Notes under the pieces: generated by a model | What the model was told of the DNA's origin: nothing | Databases searched by the model: none | Seen by the model: the letters and a program-made list of their open reading frames with translations, nothing else | From: Bacteroidetes bacterium HLUCCA01 | Lineage (GTDB): Bacteria > Bacteroidota > Rhodothermia > Balneolales > HLUCCA01 | Length of the DNA: 64,000 nucleotides | Reading direction: 5' to 3' | Assembly: GCA_001314545.1 (NCBI GenBank) | Contig: LIHN01000001.1 | Span: 62,001-126,000 of the forward strand | Made by a program: the position numbers and the translations under genes | Shown here: positions 34,161 through 42,955 of the stretch, piece after piece | How positions within the stretch are numbered: position 1 is the stretch's first letter | How the letters are laid out: every line of letters begins with the position of its first letter

Positions 34161-35426
34161 ATGCAAAGTGACATTTCAAAACAAATCATTCATTCGTTTT
34201 CGGAAATTGCCAAGGAAAAGGGCATAGACCGTGACATGCTCCTGTCTATACTGGAGGATGTATTCCGTTCTATGATCAGAAAAAAATACGACAGCGATGA
34301 AGCTTTTGAGGTGATTCTGAATGCTGATCGCGGTGAAATCCAGATGCTGCATGTACGGGAAGTAGTACCTGACAATGAAATTACCAATCCGGTAACGGAA
34401 ATTGGTATATCTGAAGCCCAGAAACTGGATCCGGATCTGGAGCTCTATGATGAGTTTGCTCAGGAGGTACACATCGAAGATTTCGGTCGACGTTCGGTCA
34501 TGATGGCCAGACAGACACTGGCTCAGCGAATCCGGGAGATAGAAAAAGACAATGTTTTCGAGGATTACTCCGATCGTGTTGGGGAAATCATCCTGGGTGA
34601 CGTGTATCAGGTTCGCACCAAGGATATGCTCGTCAACCATAACGGTATTGAGCTTATCCTGCCAAAATCCCAACAAATTTACAAAGACCGCTACCGAAAA
34701 GGTGATACCATTCGCGCGGTCGTAATTGAAGTCAAACGGGAAAACGGCAACCCCGCTGTTATCATATCCAGGACTTCACCACTGTTCCTGGAACGACTTT
34801 TCGAAAATGAAATACCCGAAGTATTCGACGGGATCATTGAACTCATTAAGGTAGTTCGCGAACCGGGTGACCGCAGTAAAGTAGCCGTAGTTTCCCACGA
34901 TGAACGTGTAGATGCCGTCGGAGCATGCGTGGGCATGAAAGGTATTCGTATACATTCCATCGTGCGTGAACTTTGCAATGAGAATATCGATGTCATCAAT
35001 TACACCAAAGACAAAAAAGAATTTATACGCAGAGCCCTTCAGCCAGCCAATGTACTCTCCGTTGACCTGAGTAACGATGAGAAATTTGCCAAGGTTGTTG
35101 TACCGGCCGACCAGGTCTCCAAGGCTATCGGTCGGGGCGGTGTGAACATTCGGCTGGCATCCATGCTCACCGAGTGCGAAATTGATGTCTATCGTGAAAT
35201 AGACGAAGAAGACGATATCGATATCAATGAATTCACCGAAGATTTTGGTGAGGACGTTGTCCGAATTCTGTATGATATCGGATGTGACACGGCCCGCGAT
35301 GTACTTCGCATGGGCAAAGAGGAGGTTATCCGCCGCTCCGAAAATAAAATTGACGGCGATCTCGCAGACCGCATCATCAAAACAATCGAAGTCGAATTCG
35401 AAGACGATGATGATGTGAACGCATAA
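34161..35426 (+). CDS. nusA: Transcription termination/antitermination protein NusA
   Basis: 421 residues: N-terminal RNA polymerase-binding domain (SFSEIAKEKGIDRDMLLSILED), S1 domain (about 135-205, GEIILGDVYQVRTKDMLVNHNGIELILPKSQQ), then two KH domains (ACVGMKGIRIHSIVRELCNENIDVI and AIGRGGVNIRLASMLT). The short C-terminus has an HhH-like stretch and an acidic end (EFEDDDDVNA). It lacks the duplicated acidic repeats of E. coli NusA, as is usual outside gamma-proteobacteria. NusA modulates pausing, termination and antitermination. It is followed by infB after 32 bases. Confidence 0.94.
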   Translation: MQSDISKQIIHSFSEIAKEKGIDRDMLLSILEDVFRSMIRKKYDSDEAFEVILNADRGEIQMLHVREVVPDNEITNPVTEIGISEAQKLDPDLELYDEFAQEVHIEDFGRRSVMMARQTLAQRIREIEKDNVFEDYSDRVGEIILGDVYQVRTKDMLVNHNGIELILPKSQQIYKDRYRKGDTIRAVVIEVKRENGNPAVIISRTSPLFLERLFENEIPEVFDGIIELIKVVREPGDRSKVAVVSHDERVDAVGACVGMKGIRIHSIVRELCNENIDVINYTKDKKEFIRRALQPANVLSVDLSNDEKFAKVVVPADQVSKAIGRGGVNIRLASMLTECEIDVYREIDEEDDIDINEFTEDFGEDVVRILYDIGCDTARDVLRMGKEEVIRRSENKIDGDLADRIIKTIEVEFEDDDDVNA

Positions 35427-35458
35427 ATTACGAAGTAACGGAAGGTTAGACTCACAGA

Positions 35459-38230
35459 ATGGCGCTAGACGCAAAACCCAAACGATTATTTAAAGTAGCC
35501 TCGGAATTCAATGTATCAACACAATCTATTGTGGATGCGCTGGATTCTAACGGTTTTAAAATCGATAATAGGCCGAATACCAAGATTACCCAGGAAATGT
35601 ATGAAGTCCTGGAGCGTAACTATGGTGAAGATAAGGCCCGAAGCAAAGAGCACGAACGCACACGTGAAGAGTATGAGTCACGTCGTTCAGCTATTCTGTC
35701 GTCCCGAAATGAGAAAGTGACCGTAAATTCACTCGACTCGCTTGACGCGCTGGATCCGATTGATTCCCTGGCTCCCATCGATTCTCTGGAACCTGTAGAA
35801 GCGTCACCCGTTCCGGAAGCACCTGCAGAACCCGAAGTGGAACCGGCGGATACCCCTGTGGCAGAGGAAGTAATTGACGCCGAGCCGGCCAGGGATGCGT
35901 CCGTGGAAACCGACACCAGCGATGAGTCTTCCGGGCAAACCGAAGAGAAAACAGAAAAAGTGCCCGACAAGTCGGAACCCGGGAAAACTGAAACGGCTCC
36001 ACCCTCCAAGGAGCCTGCATCACCTGCCCCTGAAGCAGAAGAAGTAGCAGCCGATGCGGCAACGGATGATGAACCCGAAGAGGATATCATCCGGGGCAGA
36101 GCCCATCGACTGAAAGGTACCCGGGTCATTGGGAAAATTGATGTTGCTCCCGTTCCCGTTGAAGAAGAGACCGATCCGGCCAAAAAACGTAAGAAGAAGA
36201 AAAAGAAAGTTGTATCAACCAAAACGGATGATACCCCCAAAGTAGCTGAAAAAGCCGATGATGAAACCGGTAAGGCTCGCAAGAAGAAAAAAAGAATCGG
36301 TGCCAAACCAGACAAGAAGGTTTCTTCTGCAGATGTAGATACCAAAATGCGCGAAACCATGGCCCTGCTTCAGGGAGGGGCCGGTAAAAAGCGCCAGAAA
36401 CGACGTAAAGCAAAACGTGAGGAAGCCGCTGCAGAGCGCGAACTCATGGATGAAATCAGTAAGGAGCAGGGGACTCTGTTAGAGCTGAGTGAATTCATTA
36501 CTGTCAGTGACCTGGCAGATTTGCTGAACGTACCGGTGAATCAGGTGATTACAGCCTGTATGAATAACGGTATGTTTGTGTCTATCAACCAGCGACTTGA
36601 TGCCGCCAGTATTGAGCTCATAGCAGTTGAGTTCGACCGTGAAGTCCGTTTCATTGACGCTGAGCAAATGTCCGCTGAACTTGTTGAAGAAGAAGATAAC
36701 GAGGAAGACCTCATCTCCAGAGCTCCCGTCGTTACAGTTATGGGTCACGTTGACCACGGAAAAACATCCTTGCTTGATTACATCCGGAAAACCAAAGTGA
36801 CAGCAGGTGAAGCAGGCGGTATCACCCAGCACATAGGTGCCTACGCCGTTAATCTGCCCGATGGCCGTAAAATCACATTCCTTGATACACCTGGTCACGA
36901 AGCCTTTACCGCTATGCGTGCCCGTGGTGCCCAGGCAACAGATATTGTGATCCTTGTGGTTGCCGCAGACGACCGGGTGATGCCTCAGACTATCGAGGCG
37001 ATCAACCACGCACAGGCCGGTGGAGTACCCATCGTGGTTGCCATTAACAAAATGGATAAACCCGAGGCAAATCCAGACAAAATTCGTCAGCAGTTATCCG
37101 ATCAAAACGTAATCGTTGAGGATTGGGGTGGTAAAACACAGGCGGCTGAGGTTTCAGCGCACTCCGGCGCAGGAATCGACTCCCTGCTGGAAAAAGTTCT
37201 CATCGAGGCCGAGCTTATGGAGCTCAGGGCCAATCCTGACAGACGCGCATCCGGTATTATACTTGAAACAAAGGTTGATAAAGGCAAAGGCGTCGTAGCC
37301 AATGTACTGGTGCAGAAAGGTACCCTTAAAGTAGGAGACCCGTTCGTAGCCGGACCTTATTATGGCAGAGTTCGCCTGATGGAAAACGAACACTCAGAGA
37401 AAATCGATGCTGCCGGTCCTTCCACACCTATTCAGCTCACCGGATTTGACGGTCTTCCTCAGGCAGGTGATCGTATTGTTGTAACAGCCGACGAGAAAAC
37501 AGCTAAGGAAGTGGCCAGCGAACGACAACAGATCAAGCGTGAGCAAGATCTCCGGAAAGTCAAACATCTTACCCTGGATGACATCGCCCGAAGACTCGCC
37601 CTGGGTGATATCGCCGAATTGAATCTCATTATCAAAGGCGATGTTGACGGTTCGATTGAAGCCTTGTCAGGTTCGCTTCAGAAAATCAGTAATGACGAAG
37701 TACAGGTGCATGTAATTCACACGGGTGTTGGTGCCATCTCCGAGTCCGATGTATTGCTGGCTTCAGCCTCTGATGCCATTATTATCGGCTTCCAGGTAAG
37801 ACCTACCAACAACGCCAGAAAACTTGCCGAAAAAGAGCAGATTGATATTCGTTTATTCTCTGTCATTTATGACGCCGTTGACGCGGTCAAAGATGCCCTT
37901 GAGGGTATGCTGAGTCCTGAAATCGGCGAAAAAATTACGGCTACAGTTGATGTGCGGGAAACCTTTAAGGTGCCTGGTGTGGGTACGGTTGCCGGTTGTT
38001 ATGTTACCGACGGTAAGATTACCAGAAACAGTAAAATCAGGCTTATTCGCGATGGTATCGTGATTTTCGATGGAACACTTTCCTCGCTCAAGCGCTTTAA
38101 AGATGATGTGCGGGAGGTGAGCAGCGGTTACGAGTGCGGAATGGGTATCAACAACTACAATGATATCAAAGTCGGCGATGTAATCGAGGGATACGAAATA
38201 ACCGAAACCAAGCGTAAACTCTCACAATGA
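35459..38230 (+). CDS. infB: Translation initiation factor IF-2
   Basis: 923 residues. An N-terminal IF2_N-like helix (LFKVASEFNVSTQSIVDAL) is followed by a long disordered region (about 80-330) of acidic repeats (LDSLDALDPIDSLAPIDSLEP) and Lys-rich blocks (KKRKKKKKK). A second IF2_N motif follows (ITVSDLADLLNVPVNQVI). The GTPase domain has GHVDHGKT at 429-436, DTPGH at about 476 and NKMD at about 531, and the C-terminal domains II-IV carry the initiator-tRNA-binding part. IF-2 delivers fMet-tRNA to the ribosome. The stop overlaps rbfA by four bases. Confidence 0.95.
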   Translation: MALDAKPKRLFKVASEFNVSTQSIVDALDSNGFKIDNRPNTKITQEMYEVLERNYGEDKARSKEHERTREEYESRRSAILSSRNEKVTVNSLDSLDALDPIDSLAPIDSLEPVEASPVPEAPAEPEVEPADTPVAEEVIDAEPARDASVETDTSDESSGQTEEKTEKVPDKSEPGKTETAPPSKEPASPAPEAEEVAADAATDDEPEEDIIRGRAHRLKGTRVIGKIDVAPVPVEEETDPAKKRKKKKKKVVSTKTDDTPKVAEKADDETGKARKKKKRIGAKPDKKVSSADVDTKMRETMALLQGGAGKKRQKRRKAKREEAAAERELMDEISKEQGTLLELSEFITVSDLADLLNVPVNQVITACMNNGMFVSINQRLDAASIELIAVEFDREVRFIDAEQMSAELVEEEDNEEDLISRAPVVTVMGHVDHGKTSLLDYIRKTKVTAGEAGGITQHIGAYAVNLPDGRKITFLDTPGHEAFTAMRARGAQATDIVILVVAADDRVMPQTIEAINHAQAGGVPIVVAINKMDKPEANPDKIRQQLSDQNVIVEDWGGKTQAAEVSAHSGAGIDSLLEKVLIEAELMELRANPDRRASGIILETKVDKGKGVVANVLVQKGTLKVGDPFVAGPYYGRVRLMENEHSEKIDAAGPSTPIQLTGFDGLPQAGDRIVVTADEKTAKEVASERQQIKREQDLRKVKHLTLDDIARRLALGDIAELNLIIKGDVDGSIEALSGSLQKISNDEVQVHVIHTGVGAISESDVLLASASDAIIIGFQVRPTNNARKLAEKEQIDIRLFSVIYDAVDAVKDALEGMLSPEIGEKITATVDVRETFKVPGVGTVAGCYVTDGKITRNSKIRLIRDGIVIFDGTLSSLKRFKDDVREVSSGYECGMGINNYNDIKVGDVIEGYEITETKRKLSQ

Positions 38231-38571
38231 GTATACGAACCGAGCGAATAGCAGCACAGCTGAAGCGTGACCTGGGACCGTTGCTGCAAAAGTATCAGCG
38301 TGGCTCTATGATCACGGTTACCACCGTGCGGGTCAGTGATGACCTCATGGTTGCCAAGATTTACCTGAGTATCTACAGTCCTTCAGGCGACAGTGAAGCT
38401 GCATTCAGCTACATTTTGGATAATGCTGTTGAAATTCGCACCGAACTGGCTGCACTCATACGTCATCAGGTACGACGCATTCCTGAACTGCATTTCTACC
38501 TGGATGATACTGCCGAATATGTGAACCGAATAGAACATCTCTTCAAAAAAATACAGAACGACCGTCAATAG
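38227..38571 (+). CDS. rbfA: Ribosome-binding factor A
   Basis: 114 residues with the KH-like RbfA fold: IAAQLKRDLGPLLQK, ITVTTVRVSDDLMVAKIYLS and RIPELHFYLDDTAEYVNRIEHLFKKI. RbfA assists late 30S assembly and 16S rRNA 5' end processing. It overlaps infB by four bases (ATGA) and lies 24 bases upstream of truB, the conserved order. Confidence 0.93.
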   Translation: MSIRTERIAAQLKRDLGPLLQKYQRGSMITVTTVRVSDDLMVAKIYLSIYSPSGDSEAAFSYILDNAVEIRTELAALIRHQVRRIPELHFYLDDTAEYVNRIEHLFKKIQNDRQ

Positions 38572-38595
38572 TATTGTGCCCGTTCTGCAACTCCC

Positions 38596-39360
38596 ATGAG
38601 CCAGCCCGATAATTCGTACCCGGATTTGATGATGGTCGATAGCCAGTCAATAACCGGCCTTCAGGTATCGCACTTCGAAACGGGCTGTGCAATGCTGATT
38701 GACAAACCATACGGCTGGAGCAGTTTCCGTGTGGTAGGGCTGCTTCGTAAGCTATTGGGTATAAAAAAAATCGGACATGCCGGAACCCTGGATCCTATGG
38801 CTACCGGACTGCTTATTGTATGCATTGGAAAAACGGCAACCCGGCAGATTCACCATTATCAGGGCGCAGTTAAGCAATACCGGGCTGAAATCACCTTTGG
38901 TGCCTCAACACCAAGCTACGATAAAGAAACGCTGCCAGACCACTGGTGCGATAAAGATCATATCGATATTGATACGATCAGAAATACACTGGAGTCGCAA
39001 TTTTTGGGTGTTATACAGCAGGTACCACCGATGTACTCAGCCATCAAAAAAGGCGGTGTTGCCCTGTATAAACTGGCACGAAAGGGACGACAGGTTGAAC
39101 GGGATCCACGCAGTGTTGAAATCTTTCAGACGCAGGTGCATAGCTATAACCCGCCGGAACTTGATCTCAGCATTACCTGCAGTAAAGGTACCTACATCCG
39201 TTCATTGGCAAATGACCTCGGTTTGGCACTGAATTCCTGCGCTCATTTAAGTGCATTACGACGAACGGCTATCGGACCGTTTCATGTTGACGATTCCGTT
39301 ACCGTTCAAAATCTGATATCTCATCTCGATCCTGATGGAAAACTTGGTATATCTCTCTGA
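38596..39360 (+). CDS. truB: tRNA pseudouridine(55) synthase
   Basis: 254 residues of TruB: CAMLIDKPYGWSSF, GHAGTLDPMATGLLIVCIG with the catalytic Asp66, QVPPMYSAIKKGGVALYKLARKG and TCSKGTYIRSLANDLG. It makes pseudouridine 55 in the T-loop of tRNAs. The N-terminal 25 residues before CAML are slightly longer than usual; no better internal start is apparent. It overlaps ribF by 26 bases. Confidence 0.94.
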   Translation: MSQPDNSYPDLMMVDSQSITGLQVSHFETGCAMLIDKPYGWSSFRVVGLLRKLLGIKKIGHAGTLDPMATGLLIVCIGKTATRQIHHYQGAVKQYRAEITFGASTPSYDKETLPDHWCDKDHIDIDTIRNTLESQFLGVIQQVPPMYSAIKKGGVALYKLARKGRQVERDPRSVEIFQTQVHSYNPPELDLSITCSKGTYIRSLANDLGLALNSCAHLSALRRTAIGPFHVDDSVTVQNLISHLDPDGKLGISL

Positions 39361-40270
39361 GGTAGAAAAAAATCCCAATACTGTATTGACTGTGGGCTCA
39401 TTTGACGGCGTGCATGCTGGTCATCGGAGCATTATTCAAACTGTTGTAAAAAAGGCTGCCAACCACGGCGCGCGCAGCATACTGGTTACCTTCGACCCAC
39501 ATCCGCGTGATATTATCAATCCCGGAAAGGACGGAATCCAGTTGCTTACTACCCTCGAGGAACGTGCGGGCATCTTAAACGAACTTGGCATTGACCAGAT
39601 GGTGGTCATCCCGTTTACCCGCGATTTTTCCCTGCTTACCTCAGAGCAATTCATCCGTGACATTATCTGGCAAAAAATTGGCGTACGTGAATTTGTAATC
39701 GGGTACGACCATCAGTTTGGTCGCAACCGGGAGGGAACCATCTACAGCCTTCGCCAAATGAGTGCGCAGCTAGGCTTTGATGTGCATGTTGTTGAAGCTC
39801 ATGAAGTTCAGCATGTAACCGTCAGCAGCACAATTGTACGCCGGAAGCTCCAGGATGAGGGTGATATTATTTTGGCAAGAGAGTTTTTGGGTCGACCATA
39901 CCAGCTGCGAGGTACCGTAATACACGGGGATAAACGCGGCAGAACGATTGGGTATCCCACAGCGAACATCAAACCTGCTGAAAAGCGAAAGATCATTCCT
40001 AAAAATGGAGTCTATGCCGTGAATGTTCGCATCGAGGGTTCTGCCAATGAATATCGGGGTATGATGAATATCGGTTTCAGACCTACCTTCAAAGAGGAAG
40101 ATCTGCGCACACTTGAAGTGCATATCATGGGTTTCAACGAAGAAATCTACGGTAAAACACTGACGCTGAGTTTTCTGCGCAGAATACGCGATGAGCAACC
40201 TTTTAATGGTATTGATGCACTCAGGGAGCAGTTGCACATAGACAGACAAGCTTGTTTAGAGATCGATTAA
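39335..40270 (+). CDS. ribF: Bifunctional riboflavin kinase / FAD synthetase
   Basis: 311 residues: N-terminal FMN adenylyltransferase domain (TVGSFDGVHAGHRSII, TFDPHPRDII) and C-terminal riboflavin kinase domain (RPYQLRGTVIHGDKRGRTIGYPTANI, GMMNIGFRPTF, LEVHIMGFNEEIYGK). The enzyme makes FMN and then FAD. The ATG at 39335 lies inside the end of truB (26-base overlap in another frame), indicating coupling. A truB-ribF-rpsO order is common in bacteria. Confidence 0.94.
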   Translation: MENLVYLSEVEKNPNTVLTVGSFDGVHAGHRSIIQTVVKKAANHGARSILVTFDPHPRDIINPGKDGIQLLTTLEERAGILNELGIDQMVVIPFTRDFSLLTSEQFIRDIIWQKIGVREFVIGYDHQFGRNREGTIYSLRQMSAQLGFDVHVVEAHEVQHVTVSSTIVRRKLQDEGDIILAREFLGRPYQLRGTVIHGDKRGRTIGYPTANIKPAEKRKIIPKNGVYAVNVRIEGSANEYRGMMNIGFRPTFKEEDLRTLEVHIMGFNEEIYGKTLTLSFLRRIRDEQPFNGIDALREQLHIDRQACLEID

Positions 40271-40357
40271 TGCTTATTTTGTAAAGCTAGGCGGAAACAC
40301 TGCCTGACACACTAAATCTACTTTAGTATAGTAACATCTAAAGCGGAGTATTTCGAA

Positions 40358-40627
40358 ATGAATATTACCACCGAAGAAAAAAAAGAAATTTTTGCCAAGT
40401 ATGGCAAAAGCGAAGGTGACACGGGTTCACCAGAGGCTCAGGTTGCCCTTTTCACTGAGCGAATCAACCGACTGACATCGCACCTCAAAGAGCACAAGAA
40501 GGACCATTCTACGCGTCTGGGTCTTCTCAAACTTGTAGGTAAGCGTCGGCGTTTGCTCAACTATATCATGAAAAGAGATATAGAGGGTTACCGTGCGTTA
40601 ATTGCTGACCTCGGTATCCGGAAGTAA
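40358..40627 (+). CDS. rpsO: Small ribosomal subunit protein S15
   Basis: 89 residues, exact family length, with [34 protein letters not shown] and [16 protein letters not shown]15 binds the central domain of 16S rRNA. The 87-base leader after ribF includes a short inverted repeat (CTAAA-5-TTTAG at 40312-40326), so a local promoter or autoregulatory site is possible. A strong terminator follows, separating it from pnp. Confidence 0.96.
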   Translation: MNITTEEKKEIFAKYGKSEGDTGSPEAQVALFTERINRLTSHLKEHKKDHSTRLGLLKLVGKRRRLLNYIMKRDIEGYRALIADLGIRK

Positions 40628-40639
40628 TTTCTTCACGAA

Positions 40640-40668
40640 GGCACGGGAAAACCCCGTGCCTTTTTTTT
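40640..40668 (+). terminator. Intrinsic terminator after rpsO
   Basis: GGCACGGG (40640-40647) pairs with CCCGTGCC (40653-40660) over a five-base loop, followed by eight T. It lies 13 bases after the rpsO stop and upstream of the pnp leader hairpin. Confidence 0.92.
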
Positions 40669-40685
40669 AATGTGCCTTCCGCCTT

Positions 40686-40731
40686 AGAGTTGATTGAAAT
40701 GTCCGGCCTGCCGGCTGTCTCAATCAACTCT
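40686..40731 (+). promoter_or_regulatory. Long leader hairpin upstream of pnp (candidate RNase III/PNPase autoregulation element)
   Basis: AGAGTTGATTGA (40686-40697) is perfectly complementary to TCAATCAACTCT (40720-40731). A second nested stem, CCGGC-CT-GCCGG (40703-40714), lies inside, with a symmetric five-base internal loop on each side. There is no T-run after it, so it is not a terminator. It ends 44 bases before pnp, where E. coli has an RNase III-processed hairpin that PNPase uses to control its own mRNA. Confidence 0.65.
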
Positions 40732-40775
40732 CTACTGCGGGGCACAGCTGATAACAACGATAGAACGAAAGAATA

Positions 40776-42878
40776 ATGAAAGCTGATTTCAGATCCGTAG
40801 AATTTGCACCAGGAAAGGTGCTGAGTATTGAAACAGGCCGTCTGGCCAAACAGGCACATGGTTCGGTGGTTGCACGCATGGGTGATACCATGGTTTTAGC
40901 AACCGCTGTAGGTGCCTCTGAACCGAAACCCGGTCAGGGTTTCTTCCCGCTCTCTGTTGATTTCAGAGAAAACTATGCCGCTGCCGGTAAATTCCCCGGA
41001 GGATTCATAAAAAGAGAGGGTCGTCCCAGCGAGAAGGAAATCTTATCGGCACGATTGATAGACCGAACCATCCGCCCAATGTTCCCTGAAGGTTATCTGA
41101 ACGAAGTTCAGGTAATGGTACAGGTAATCTCTTCCGATGGTCAAAACGATGGTGACGTTATTGGAGGCACAGCATCCTCGCTGGCCCTGCTCGTATCCGA
41201 TATCCCATTCAATGAGCCGATAGCTGAAGTCCGGGTTGCCCGCGTAGACGGCGCGTTTGTAGTAAATCCGACCGTAGATCAGATGAAAAAAGCTGATATG
41301 GATATGGTTATCGGTGGCACTGCTGAGAGCGTTGCAATGGTGGAAGGTGAAATGGATGAAGTCTCTGAAGCAGAAATGATTCAGGCTATTCGCGTTGGCC
41401 ACGAAGCAATTGTCAAGCTCTGTGCATTCCAGACCGAAATCCAGAAGGAATTTGGTAAGGAAAAACGTGAAGTGGAAATCGTTGCGCCGGACGCAACTCT
41501 GGTTGCCAAAATCAAAGAAATAGTGGGCGACCGTTTCCTGACTACCTCCAAGGCCGGTCTGGGCAAGAAAGAGTACTCCAATGCAATCAAAGAGATCGTT
41601 AACGAAGTTCAGGAAAAACTGGAGGAAGCCTATCCGGAACAAGGCGGAGATATTTCAGAAATCTGTCACGACTTGCAAAAAGATGCACTTCGTACGCTGA
41701 TTCTTCGAGATAAGTACCGCATTGACGGTCGTGCCCCCGGCGATATCCGCGCTATATGGACTGAAGTAGGGTATCTTCCCAGAACCCATGGTTCTGCCAT
41801 TTTTACGCGTGGTGAAACCCAGGCTTTGGTTACGGTAACGCTGGGAACCAAACGTGATGAGCAGTCGGTAGATACACTTTTCGATACCGAATCCAAGCGA
41901 TTCATGCTCAACTACAACTTCCCGCCATACTGTACCGGTGAAGTTAAAATGAAGTTTTCCGTAAGCCGTCGTGAAATTGGTCACGGAAATCTGGCTGAAA
42001 GAGCACTGAAACGCATGGTTCCGGGTGCAGAAGAATTTGCATACACCATTCGTATCGTTTCCGACATCCTGGAGTCAAACGGTTCATCGTCAATGGCTTC
42101 GGTCTGCGGTGGGTCCATGGCAATGATGGATGCAGGTGTACCTGTTAAAAAACCGGTAGCCGGTATCGCCATGGGAATGGTCGTGGGCGAAGACGGAAGT
42201 ACCGTTGTACTCAGCGATATTCAGGGTGAGGAAGATCACTTTGGCGACATGGACTTTAAGGTAACGGGTACCGTAGATGGTATTACAGCCTGCCAGATGG
42301 ATATCAAAGTTCGTGGAGTAAGTTTTGAAGTTATGGAAGAGGCTATGCTGGACGCCCGTAAAGGTCGACTGCATATCCTTGAGAAAATGGCTGAATCTAT
42401 CTCAATGCCACGCGCCGAGCTGTCCCGTTTCGCACCTTCATTCCGACGTATTGAAATCGGTAGTGACCAGATCGGCGCTGTTATCGGACCGGGTGGTAAG
42501 GTGATTCAGGGTATCCAGAAGGAGACCGGCACTGAAATCAACATCGAAGAACAAGGCAATAAAGGTATTGTAATTGTTTCTGCAGTTGATGCCGATGCAG
42601 CTGAAGCAGCCATTGCACGAATCAAGGCCATTACCGGTTCGCTGGAAGAGGGTGAAATCTACGAAGGAACCGTCCGCTCCATTAAGGAGTACGGCGCTTT
42701 TGTTGAGCTTGTTCCCGGTAAAGAGGGACTGCTTCACATCTCTGAAATTGATCATCGCCGTATTGCCCGTGTAGAAGACGTTCTGCAGGAAGGCGATAAG
42801 GTCAGCGTAAAACTGCTGAAAATTGAGAACGGCGGCAAGCTTCGCCTGTCTCGAAAAGCGTTGATTCCGAACGAATAA
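40776..42878 (+). CDS. pnp: Polyribonucleotide nucleotidyltransferase (PNPase)
   Basis: 700 residues: two RNase PH domains (GDTMVLATAVG and FFPLSVDFRENYAAAGKFPGGFIKREGRPSEKEIL; then GSAIFTRGETQALVTVTLG), the helical linker between them, and C-terminal KH (IGAVIGPGGKVIQGIQKETGTEINIEE) and S1 (GEIYEGTVRSIKEYGAFVELVPGKEGLLHISEI) domains. PNPase degrades RNA from the 3' end with phosphate and can add tails. Domain order and length are ordinary. A strong terminator follows 24 bases after the stop. Confidence 0.96.
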   Translation: MKADFRSVEFAPGKVLSIETGRLAKQAHGSVVARMGDTMVLATAVGASEPKPGQGFFPLSVDFRENYAAAGKFPGGFIKREGRPSEKEILSARLIDRTIRPMFPEGYLNEVQVMVQVISSDGQNDGDVIGGTASSLALLVSDIPFNEPIAEVRVARVDGAFVVNPTVDQMKKADMDMVIGGTAESVAMVEGEMDEVSEAEMIQAIRVGHEAIVKLCAFQTEIQKEFGKEKREVEIVAPDATLVAKIKEIVGDRFLTTSKAGLGKKEYSNAIKEIVNEVQEKLEEAYPEQGGDISEICHDLQKDALRTLILRDKYRIDGRAPGDIRAIWTEVGYLPRTHGSAIFTRGETQALVTVTLGTKRDEQSVDTLFDTESKRFMLNYNFPPYCTGEVKMKFSVSRREIGHGNLAERALKRMVPGAEEFAYTIRIVSDILESNGSSSMASVCGGSMAMMDAGVPVKKPVAGIAMGMVVGEDGSTVVLSDIQGEEDHFGDMDFKVTGTVDGITACQMDIKVRGVSFEVMEEAMLDARKGRLHILEKMAESISMPRAELSRFAPSFRRIEIGSDQIGAVIGPGGKVIQGIQKETGTEINIEEQGNKGIVIVSAVDADAAEAAIARIKAITGSLEEGEIYEGTVRSIKEYGAFVELVPGKEGLLHISEIDHRRIARVEDVLQEGDKVSVKLLKIENGGKLRLSRKALIPNE

Positions 42879-42902
42879 ATCGTCGGGAATTCGTACCTTT
42901 TC

Positions 42903-42940
42903 AAGCGCCACCGGAATCAGTTCGGTGGCGCTTTTTTTTT
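42903..42940 (+). terminator. Intrinsic terminator after pnp
   Basis: AAGCGCCACCG (42903-42913) pairs with CGGTGGCGCTT (42923-42933) over a nine-base loop, followed by a T-run to 42940. Confidence 0.93.
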
Positions 42941-42955
42941 GAAAAATACAACTCT

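Noticed and set aside
35620-36360. 246-codon minus-strand frame opposite infB
   Set aside because: Ser/Ala/Thr-rich mirror of the acidic linker of IF-2; no motif, no start signal.
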